From positions 1 to 9,566 of the forward strand of contig JAGWMT010000112.1 of assembly GCA_028871595.1 (NCBI GenBank): DNA of 9,566 bases, given 5' to 3'. Position 1 is the stretch's first letter, and every line of letters begins with the position of its first letter. This document shows positions 1-5,321 of this stretch, piece after piece. Under the pieces are notes generated by a model. That model had not been told where the DNA came from and made no database searches. It saw only the letters and a program-made list of their open reading frames with translations. A program made the translations under genes and the position numbers. The DNA comes from Elusimicrobiota bacterium (GTDB lineage Bacteria > Elusimicrobiota > Elusimicrobia > UBA1565 > UBA9628).

Positions 1-6
1 ACTTTC

Positions 7-23
7 GGTAGCATTATGCTACC
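7..23. promoter_or_regulatory. Perfect palindrome, probable toxin-antitoxin operator
   Basis: GGTAGCAT-T-ATGCTACC is a perfect inverted repeat with 8-bp arms and a 1-nt centre, ending 2 nt before the antitoxin start at 26. It overlaps a -10-like hexamer TATGCT (15-20), so a bound protein would block the promoter. Type II toxin-antitoxin operons are usually autorepressed by the antitoxin or its complex binding such a palindrome. The symmetry is seen directly; the operator role is inferred. The matching -35 would lie upstream of the window. Confidence 0.7.
15..20 (+). promoter_or_regulatory. -10-like element of the toxin-antitoxin operon
   Basis: TATGCT matches the TAnnnT pattern and sits 5 nt before the ATG at 26, inside the 7-23 palindrome. 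No Shine-Dalgarno lies between it and the start codon, so the transcript may be leaderless or nearly so. The -35 region is not in the window, which limits certainty. Confidence 0.4.
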
Positions 24-25
24 CT

Positions 26-400
26 ATGTCCATGCCCCAGCCCGTGAAAATCGCCGATGCCCTGATGCTGGACGCCCGCCTCGCCGCCGAGATCGGGAGC
101 CGGTCGATCGCCGGCCAGATCGAATATTGGGCGCACCTCGGCGAGGCGCTGGAGCCTCTGCTGCGCGGCGATCAGGTTCTCGCGCTCCTCAAGGCGGGCG
201 CCGAGAAGCCTCTCTCCGCCTGCCTGGAGTCGGTGGACACCGCCCAGGGGCGCCGCCGCGTGATGGAGCACCTGAACAAGCAGCCCTTCCCGCATTACGA
301 GGCCGCGCCGAAGCGTCCGGGCATGCTGGTGCGGATCGCGGAAGACGGCACGCGCACGGTCGGCCGCTTCGTCAAACGGCGCTTCGTCCCCGCCGCTTGA
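26..400 (+). CDS. ParD-like type II antitoxin
   Basis: The 124-residue protein resembles the ParD_like antitoxin family. It has an N-terminal PVKIADALMLDARL stretch, then the characteristic SRSIAGQIEYWAHLG segment (about residues 25-39), and a C-terminal part with EDGTRTVGRFVKRRF (about 106-120). In type II systems the antitoxin binds and neutralises the toxin and usually represses its own operon through the N-terminal part. ATG 26 was chosen as the first start after the -10 hexamer; an in-frame ATG at 32 would lose only two residues. The stop (398-400) overlaps the TTG start of the zeta-like toxin as TTGA, indicating co-translation. The palindrome at 7-23 is a good candidate for its binding site. 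Family recognition is from memory of conserved segments, not a search. Confidence 0.8.
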   Translation: MSMPQPVKIADALMLDARLAAEIGSRSIAGQIEYWAHLGEALEPLLRGDQVLALLKAGAEKPLSACLESVDTAQGRRRVMEHLNKQPFPHYEAAPKRPGMLVRIAEDGTRTVGRFVKRRFVPAA

Positions 401-1095
401 TACGGATCGCCGAACTGGATCGGCGGCCGGTGCTGGTCGCCGTCGCGGGCCCCAACGGCGCGGGCAAGACGACGTTCTACGAGGCCCATATCGCGCCCGC
501 CGGCCTCCGTTTCGTCAACGCGGACGTCATCGCCCACCAACTCGGTTCGGACCCTTACGCCGCGGCGAAGGCGGCCGACGCCCTGCGGCGCGCCATGACG
601 CGCAGGAAGGAGAGCTTCGCCTTCGAAACGGTGTTTCCCGATCCCGTCGGCGACAAGGTGAAGTTCCTTCAGGAAGCGGCGGAAGCAGGCTACGCGGCCG
701 TGCTCTGTTTCATTGGAATCTCCTCGCCGGAACTCTCGGAAGAGCGCGTCGCCATGCGCGTGTCCCAAGGCGGCCACGACGTGCCGACCGAGAAGCTTCG
801 GTCGAGATTCCCGCGCACGTTGAATAACCTCAACGCCGCCCTGCGGACGCTCCCCTTCGTCTTCGTCTATGACAACAGCGACCTGGGCCGCTCATTTCGC
901 GAGATCGCGGCGTTCACGGACGGACGCTTGATCCGGATGACGAAGGCCGTCCCCGCTTGGTTCCGCCCGATCGCCAGCACAGCCAGCCGGCGACCAAGGA
1001 CGCGGCCAAGTGGAACGCCGCCGCCGGGATCAGAGGCCAGAAGGCGTGGAACAGAAGGTATTGTCAAGAAAGCGGGCGGAAGGATAAAAAGATAA
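397..1095 (+). CDS. Zeta-type toxin (P-loop kinase)
   Basis: Starting at TTG 397 the protein has 232 residues. It carries a Walker A motif GPNGAGKTT (18-26), the zeta-like NADVIA segment with D43, SFAFETVF with E77, and RVSQGGHDVP (121-130) followed by an Arg-rich stretch. These match the zeta toxin/PezT family, which uses ATP to phosphorylate UDP-N-acetylglucosamine and so poisons peptidoglycan synthesis. TTG 397 is favoured by its TTGA overlap with the antitoxin; GTG 430, just before the first beta strand, is an alternative. The same frame is open upstream to 16, but there it only shadows the antitoxin. The family-like part ends near WFRPI (188-192); the last 40 residues are basic, low-complexity and unlike a zeta domain. 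Base composition looks slightly less GC-rich than downstream genes, consistent with a mobile module, though not measured. Confidence 0.82.
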   Translation: MIRIAELDRRPVLVAVAGPNGAGKTTFYEAHIAPAGLRFVNADVIAHQLGSDPYAAAKAADALRRAMTRRKESFAFETVFPDPVGDKVKFLQEAAEAGYAAVLCFIGISSPELSEERVAMRVSQGGHDVPTEKLRSRFPRTLNNLNAALRTLPFVFVYDNSDLGRSFREIAAFTDGRLIRMTKAVPAWFRPIASTASRRPRTRPSGTPPPGSEARRRGTEGIVKKAGGRIKR

Positions 1096-3356
1096 AATCG
1101 GGCCCGCTCACGGTTCCCGTCATCCCGCTCTATCTGCTCGTCGTCGCCGTCCTCGCCCGCCCCGCCGCGGCTCAGACCGCCGCGGAGGCGCCGCCCATCG
1201 CGCTGTCCTCCGGCGTGGCGGTCGCCACGCAGACCGCGCCCGCGCCGCCGGCGCCCGCGCGCGCGGCGGTCAAGGCCACCCCGGCGCTGGCCCGCGCCCG
1301 GGCCTTGTACTTCTCGGGGGACGTGCTGATCGCGGCGGAGGCCTTCGAGAAGGCCGTGAAGACGTCCCCGGCCGACGTCTCCGCGTGGCTGGACGGGTCC
1401 ATCGCCTGGGGCGAGGCCGGTCGGCCGGACAAGGCCGCGGCCTACGCGCGCCGCGCCGCGGCGCTCGACGCCGACTCCCGGACGCGCACCGCCTTGGGCT
1501 GGGCGCTGCTGCGCGAGGCGGACTACGCCGACAGCGAGGCGGCGTTCGCCGACGCCCTGGCCCGCGACCCGGAGAACTCCTGGGCGGCGCTGGGCTCCGG
1601 GCGCGCCGAGCTGGCGCTGGGCCGCGCCGCCCAGGCCGTCCCGCTCCTCAAGCGCGCGGGAGACGACGCCCTGCTCCTGACCTTGTCCTCTTTTTACCTG
1701 GGCCGCGCCGAGGAGGCCCTGCGAGATCCCGCCGCCGCCGCCGAGGCCTACAAGCGCGCGGTCGTGGGGGACGCCTACTTCCACGAGGGCCGCAACCCGC
1801 TCACGCGGGTCTATCTCAAGCTCAAGCGCTACAACGACGCCTGGCGCCAGCTCACGCGGCTGGCCGAGGCCGAGCCCAGCGCGCGCCTCACCCGCGCGCT
1901 GATGGACAAGGTCCGGCCCCTGCTGACCGGCTCCGCCGAGCCGCGGCACCTGAATTCAGGAAGACCGCCCATCAGCGCCCCGGCCACGGACTCCGAGACG
2001 CAGGGGGGGATTCCCCTGATCCGCGTCGGCATCGGGGTCACGGCGCTGGGCAAGCCGCGCCCGCGCAAGTCGGTCACCGTGCGCGGCTCCGGGCCCTGGC
2101 ACGCCTACGATCCGAAGACCGGACGTACGCTGGCGGAGTGCGGCGCGCAGGAGGCCTGGACGGTGCGCATCGTCCCGCCGAAGAAGAGGAAGGGCCGCGC
2201 GCGGCTGGAACTGCGCGGGCCCGACGGGGAGGTCCGCGTCGTCCCGGGCGACCTGGTGCGCCTGGAGCCCAAGGATCCCGTGCACGGCGCTCTGTCGCTG
2301 GAGGACGACCCGCGCAAGGGAGGGCCGCTGGGAACGGGCCGCGCCATGCGCGGCTCCATCGAGGCGGCGCTGTTCAACCGTCGCCGCTCCCTGCGCCTGG
2401 TGAACATCGTGAACCTGGAGGACTACACCGAGGGCGTGGTGGGCGCGGAGATGCCCTCCAACTCGCCCTTGGAGTCGCTCAAGGCGCAGGCGCTGATCGC
2501 CCGCACCCACGCCCTGTTGATCAAGACCGTCAGCAAGCGCCACCGGCGCGAGGGCTACGACGTGTGCGACGACCAGCACTGCCAGGTCTACGCGGGCCTG
2601 CGCGCGGAGAACGAGCGCACGCGCGCCGCCGTCGCCGCCACGCGCGGCCAGGTCGCGGTATTTAAAGGACAGCTCGCGCACGTGATCTACTCGTCGAACT
2701 GCGGCGGGTCCAGCCAAAGCGGGGACGACATCGGCTGGGGCCACGTGCCCTACTGGACCCGCGCCAGCGACTCGCCCGCGCCCATCGCCCCGCCGGCCTC
2801 GCCGTCGGAACTGCGGCATTACCTCTCGACCTGGCCCGCGACGTACGACAAGCCTTCCGGCTACGTCCATCCGTCCCATTCGCGCTGGGCGCGGGTGATC
2901 GCGGCCAAGGATTTGGAAGAGCGCGTCAACCGGCGGCACAAGATCGGACGCTTGAAGGGGCTGCGCGTCCTGCGCCGCGCGCCCACCGGCAACGTGGAGG
3001 CCCTGCTCCTCCTGGGCTCCAAGCGGAACCTGAAGCTGACCGACGAGTTCGCCATTCGCGGGGTCCTCGGCGCCGGCTCCCTGCGCAGCACCTTGTTCGT
3101 GGTGGACACCGAGTACGCGCGGGAGACTTTTCCCGCCCCCAAAAAGAGGAAGGGACATAAAGCTCCCGCGCCCAAGTCCGTCCTGGTTCCCAAGGAATTC
3201 GTGTTCCGCGGCGGCGGGTGGGGACACGCCGTGGGTTTGTGCCAGTCCGGGGCCATCGGCCGCGCCGAGGCCGGCCAGGATTACGAGACCATCGTGAAAG
3301 CCTACTTCGCGGGCGTCCAACTGACGTCGTTGGACTACACGACGATGCGCCCCTAA
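957..3356 (+). CDS. Exported TPR and SpoIID-domain protein, predicted peptidoglycan lytic transglycosylase
   Basis: Numbered from TTG 957 (799 residues), it has a Lys-rich stretch and hydrophobic core (about 42-66) ending in ARPAAA-Q, a signal peptide. TPR-like helical pairs follow at about 108-325, then a SpoIID domain at about 350-795. SpoIID hallmarks are NLEDYTEGVVGAEMP, with E498 at the catalytic-glutamate position, ALKAQA-like LKAQALIARTHAL (508-520), QVYAG, SSNCGG and GGGWGHAVGLCQSGA (752-766). C537, H541 and C542 (CDDQHC) resemble the zinc site described in clostridial SpoIID. The family cleaves denuded glycan strands; TPRs usually mediate protein contacts, so a periplasmic wall-remodelling role is inferred. 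Start is uncertain: 957 is the only canonical codon before the signal peptide, but it puts 45 residues ahead and overlaps the toxin by 139 nt. ATA 1092 after GGAAGG would give a normal signal peptide. The next canonical start, GTG 1215, removes it. Confidence 0.85.
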   Translation: MVPPDRQHSQPATKDAAKWNAAAGIRGQKAWNRRYCQESGRKDKKIKSGPLTVPVIPLYLLVVAVLARPAAAQTAAEAPPIALSSGVAVATQTAPAPPAPARAAVKATPALARARALYFSGDVLIAAEAFEKAVKTSPADVSAWLDGSIAWGEAGRPDKAAAYARRAAALDADSRTRTALGWALLREADYADSEAAFADALARDPENSWAALGSGRAELALGRAAQAVPLLKRAGDDALLLTLSSFYLGRAEEALRDPAAAAEAYKRAVVGDAYFHEGRNPLTRVYLKLKRYNDAWRQLTRLAEAEPSARLTRALMDKVRPLLTGSAEPRHLNSGRPPISAPATDSETQGGIPLIRVGIGVTALGKPRPRKSVTVRGSGPWHAYDPKTGRTLAECGAQEAWTVRIVPPKKRKGRARLELRGPDGEVRVVPGDLVRLEPKDPVHGALSLEDDPRKGGPLGTGRAMRGSIEAALFNRRRSLRLVNIVNLEDYTEGVVGAEMPSNSPLESLKAQALIARTHALLIKTVSKRHRREGYDVCDDQHCQVYAGLRAENERTRAAVAATRGQVAVFKGQLAHVIYSSNCGGSSQSGDDIGWGHVPYWTRASDSPAPIAPPASPSELRHYLSTWPATYDKPSGYVHPSHSRWARVIAAKDLEERVNRRHKIGRLKGLRVLRRAPTGNVEALLLLGSKRNLKLTDEFAIRGVLGAGSLRSTLFVVDTEYARETFPAPKKRKGHKAPAPKSVLVPKEFVFRGGGWGHAVGLCQSGAIGRAEAGQDYETIVKAYFAGVQLTSLDYTTMRP
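1061..1088 (+). promoter_or_regulatory. Possible promoter for the SpoIID-domain gene
   Basis: TTGTCA (1061-1066), a 16-nt spacer and GATAAA (1083-1088) resemble a sigma-70-type promoter inside the end of the toxin frame. An overlapping TAAAAT (1093-1098) is another -10-like hexamer, without a matching -35. It could let the SpoIID gene be transcribed independently of the toxin-antitoxin unit. Weak evidence, since A/T-rich patches stand out in this GC-rich sequence by chance. Confidence 0.3.
1071..1108 (+). repeat. 7-bp inverted repeat around the SpoIID start region
   Basis: AGCGGGC (1071-1077) and GCCCGCT (1102-1108) are perfectly complementary across a 24-nt A-rich loop. The loop holds the Shine-Dalgarno-like GGAAGG (its first G is the start of the loop at 1078) and the candidate ATA start (1092). 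As RNA this could form a hairpin presenting the start site in the loop. It lacks a following T-tract, so it is not a typical terminator. The complementarity is seen; any role is speculative. Confidence 0.3.
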
Positions 3357-3367
3357 GCGGCCCCGCC

Positions 3368-3396
3368 TTGTTTCCTTAACACAGATCGGGTATCCT
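3368..3396 (+). promoter_or_regulatory. Promoter of the lipoprotein-kinase unit
   Basis: TTGTTT (3368-3373), a 17-nt spacer and TATCCT (3391-3396) lie in the short gap between the SpoIID gene and the lipoprotein gene. The -10 ends 8 nt before the ATG at 3405 and there is no Shine-Dalgarno, so the transcript would begin at or near the start codon. The better hexamer TTAACA (3376-3381) is too close to the -10 to serve as its -35. Confidence 0.5.
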
Positions 3397-3404
3397 GGCT
3401 TTCG

Positions 3405-4058
3405 ATGATGCGCGCCTCTCTCGTCGCCGCCGTCCTCCTGGCGCTGACCGCGTGCCGCGGCACCGTGCCGCCGCGCGACGCGCCGCCCGAGCAGGCCATC
3501 GCCGCGATCCTGATCGGCGGGCGCATGATCCTGCCCACCGGAGAGTCCCGCCGCGCGCGGACCTACGTGAATTTCGAGAGCGAGGGCGGCGAGGCCGGCG
3601 AGGTGTACCGCCTGCCGATCAAGGGCGGGGAGAACGCGCTCTACCTGGTCGAGCCCGGCACCTACCGGATCCTGCCCACCCGTTCGCTCATCGGCTATTA
3701 CCAGGAAAACATGAAGGTCGTCATCGAAGGCCGCACCTACCGCCTCCCCTTCCCGCGCGAACTCCTGCGTCTGGAACCCTATAAAGTGAAGGCGTCGAAG
3801 ATCGTCACCTTGGGCGTGATCGAAGCCCGGGTTCTCCCGGCCCTTCCCGGCCGCAAGCCCGAGATCCGGGTCCGACTGGACGACAGCCCCGCCACGCGCC
3901 GCGCCATCGTCCAGGACATGATCCGGGAGATGATGGACCCCAACCGTTCCCTGTCCGCGCGCGAGAGCACAATCTCGTGGAGCCGGGCGCTGCAGAACTC
4001 CTTGATGGACATCCTGTCCGAGCAGGAGAAGTCCCCGATGTACGACCGCGCGCCGTGA
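3405..4058 (+). CDS. Lipoprotein of unknown function
   Basis: The 217-residue protein starts with a lipoprotein signal: MMR, a hydrophobic stretch, and the lipobox LTAC with the lipidated cysteine at position 17. Arg at +2 gives no Asp retention signal, so outer-membrane sorting is possible if Lol rules apply. About 35-155 looks beta-rich, with a LVEPGTYRI turn like those in small surface or adhesin-type beta-sandwich domains. The C-terminal third (about 160-215) looks helical and charged. I do not recognise the family. ATG 3405 is followed immediately by a second in-frame ATG at 3408; either works. Its stop overlaps the GTG start of the kinase gene as GTGA, so the two are probably co-translated. 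It follows a SpoIID-type wall enzyme, which suggests an envelope role but does not prove one. Confidence 0.75.
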   Translation: MMRASLVAAVLLALTACRGTVPPRDAPPEQAIAAILIGGRMILPTGESRRARTYVNFESEGGEAGEVYRLPIKGGENALYLVEPGTYRILPTRSLIGYYQENMKVVIEGRTYRLPFPRELLRLEPYKVKASKIVTLGVIEARVLPALPGRKPEIRVRLDDSPATRRAIVQDMIREMMDPNRSLSARESTISWSRALQNSLMDILSEQEKSPMYDRAP

Positions 4059-4819
4059 ACGCCGCGCTGGGCGTGGACCTGGGCGCCACCTGGCTGCGCG
4101 CCTGCCTCGCCGACGGCGGCGGGGTCCGGACCGCCCGTCTTCCGGCCGTGGACTGGCGCGAACTGCCGAAGACTTTGCCCGGGCTCCTGCGGAAGCTGCG
4201 CGCGCCGCGGCTCGACGTCCTGACCGTGGGCAGCACGCGGCTGGGAGGGACGGAAGGGCGGACCCAGTTGGCCAAGGCCCTTAAAAGAATGGCCCGGAAA
4301 GTGCGCGTCCTGCCCGACTACGAGATCGCCCACCTGGCCGCGTTCGGCGCGGGACCCGGCGTGGTCCTGGTCGCCAGCACCGGCTCCGCCGCGTTCGCGC
4401 GCGGAAGCCGGAACCGAAAGAATCGGGCGGGCGGCTACGGACCGCTGTTGGGCGACGAAGGCTCCGGATTCTGGCTGGGCCGCGAGGGGGCGCGCGACGA
4501 GACGCTTCGGACGGCGCTGCGCCTGCCGCATCCGTTGGACCTGGCGCACGCCGACGATCCCGTCCGCGCCACCGCGGCGCTGGCGCCGCGCGTCCTCCGC
4601 GGCTCGCCGCGATTGCGCGCCGAAGCCGTCCGCCATTTGGCGGCGCTCGCGCGCCAGGCCGCGCGCGGTTTGGCGCTCCCGCGTCCGACGCCGCTCGCCC
4701 TCCATGGGAGCCTCTTCCGCGACGCCCGTCTACGGACGGCGGTCCTGCGCGAATTGGGAAGAGGCTGGGCCGTCGTCGAGCCCCGCGTGCCCGCCGAGCG
4801 CGCCGCCGCCGGACTCTGA
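4055..4819 (+). CDS. BadF/BadG/BcrA/BcrD-family sugar kinase, GlcNAc or MurNAc kinase-like
   Basis: From GTG 4055 the protein has 254 residues with the ASKHA kinase fold. Motifs are GVDLGATWLRA (6-16, first phosphate loop with D8), LPDYEIAHLAAFG (87-99, D89 at the likely catalytic-Asp position), VLVASTGSAAFARG (104-117) and GGYGPLLGDEGSGFWLGREG (126-145), which is highly typical of this family. Members phosphorylate N-acetylglucosamine (NagK type) or both MurNAc and GlcNAc (clostridial MurK). Cytoplasmic location is expected. The usual length is about 290-330 residues; here the C-terminal part is short and ends soon after a recognisable SLF segment, without the usual final Pro-Gly-Ala stretch. 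The GTGA overlap with the lipoprotein stop fixes the start; an upstream in-frame extension to 3977 only shadows the lipoprotein. Substrate is not determinable from sequence alone. Confidence 0.78.
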   Translation: MNAALGVDLGATWLRACLADGGGVRTARLPAVDWRELPKTLPGLLRKLRAPRLDVLTVGSTRLGGTEGRTQLAKALKRMARKVRVLPDYEIAHLAAFGAGPGVVLVASTGSAAFARGSRNRKNRAGGYGPLLGDEGSGFWLGREGARDETLRTALRLPHPLDLAHADDPVRATAALAPRVLRGSPRLRAEAVRHLAALARQAARGLALPRPTPLALHGSLFRDARLRTAVLRELGRGWAVVEPRVPAERAAAGL

Positions 4820-4840
4820 CCCCCGGCGATTTTCTTTTTT
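4807..4840 (+). terminator. Intrinsic terminator after the sugar kinase gene
   Basis: CGCCGG (4807-4812) pairs perfectly with CCGGCG (4823-4828) across a 10-nt loop that contains the kinase stop codon, followed by ATTTTCTTTTTT (4829-4840). A GC stem followed at once by a T-rich run is the standard rho-independent layout. The stem is only 6 bp and the loop is large, so efficiency may be modest. It separates the lipoprotein-kinase unit from the rpiB operon. Confidence 0.55.
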
Positions 4841-4841
4841 G

Positions 4842-4847
4842 TAGAAT
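4842..4847 (+). promoter_or_regulatory. -10 element of the rpiB operon
   Basis: TAGAAT lies 6 nt before the rpiB ATG, directly after the terminator T-tract. No good -35 is present at normal spacing; CTGACC (4816-4821) is 20 nt away and also lies in the terminator. The identical TAGAAT-N6-start arrangement recurs at 8705-8719. There is no Shine-Dalgarno, suggesting a leaderless transcript. Confidence 0.5.
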
Positions 4848-4853
4848 CGGGAC

Positions 4854-5321
4854 ATGATCATCGCCCTCGGCTGCGACCACGCCGGCTACCCTCTCAAAAA
4901 GCTCGTCCACGCCCGGCTGGAGAAGAAAGGCTTGACCGTCCTCAACCTGGGCGTCGACACCGACGCCGTCCCCGCCGACTATCCGGACTACGCGCGCGCC
5001 GTCGCCGAAGCGGTGCGCGGCGGCAAGGCCGCGCGCGGCATCGTGGTCTGCGGCTCGGGGGTGGGCGCCTGCGTCGCGGCCAACAAGGTGCCGGGAGCGC
5101 GCGCGTGCATGTGCCACGACACCTTCTCCGCCCGCCAGGGCGTCGAGGACGACGATCTGAACATCCTCTGCCTGGGCGGCCGCGTGATCGGCTCCGAACT
5201 GGCCTACGAAGTCCTGAACGCCTTTCTCAACGCCAAGTTCTCCGGCCTGGACCGTCACCGGCGCCGCAAGGACAAGGTGACCGCCATCGAACGCGCTTAT
5301 TCCAAGGAGGCCGTGAAATGA
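4854..5321 (+). CDS. rpiB: Ribose-5-phosphate isomerase B
   Basis: This 155-residue protein matches RpiB/LacAB in length and motifs: ALGCDHAGYPLK (4-15, D8 and H9), DYPDYA (42-47), GIVVCGSGVGACVAANKVPG (62-81) with the catalytic-base cysteine C66, and CHDTFSARQG (87-96) with H88. DLNILCLGGRVIG and the basic tail RHRRR also fit, the latter near the phosphate-binding arginines. It interconverts ribose-5-phosphate and ribulose-5-phosphate in the non-oxidative pentose-phosphate pathway, in the cytoplasm. Having cysteine rather than the mycobacterial glutamate as base follows the E. coli type. The start has TAGAAT just upstream and no Shine-Dalgarno. The stop overlaps the next start as ATGA. Allose-6-phosphate isomerase activity is known for some members, but the transaldolase neighbour favours the pentose-phosphate role. 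Confidence 0.93.
   Translation: MIIALGCDHAGYPLKKLVHARLEKKGLTVLNLGVDTDAVPADYPDYARAVAEAVRGGKAARGIVVCGSGVGACVAANKVPGARACMCHDTFSARQGVEDDDLNILCLGGRVIGSELAYEVLNAFLNAKFSGLDRHRRRKDKVTAIERAYSKEAVK
5304..5310 (+). promoter_or_regulatory. Strong Shine-Dalgarno for tal-pgi
   Basis: AAGGAGG lies 7 nt before the ATG at 5318, inside the end of rpiB. It is the clearest ribosome-binding site in the window and fixes the start against the longer in-frame extension to 5105. It also shows that the organism uses canonical Shine-Dalgarno pairing for at least some internal operon genes. Confidence 0.75.

Noticed and set aside
16..396. Upstream extension of the zeta toxin frame to an ATG at 16
   Set aside because: The extra residues are Arg/Pro/Ala-rich out-of-frame reading of the antitoxin gene, and the ATG lies in the palindrome. 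The kinase domain begins only after TTG 397.
2176..3155. PKKRKG motifs resembling a nuclear localisation signal
   Set aside because: The protein has a bacterial signal peptide and SpoIID fold; basic loops are a simpler reading, so no eukaryotic targeting was inferred.
1956..3320. 454-codon minus-strand frame opposite the SpoIID gene
   Set aside because: Same antisense effect; the plus strand carries signal peptide, TPR and SpoIID motifs while the minus translation is biased and motif-free.
5105..5317. Longer start for the Tal-Pgi protein inside rpiB
   Set aside because: The extension is a basic shadow of rpiB, and ATG 5318 has a strong AAGGAGG at correct spacing plus an ATGA junction.
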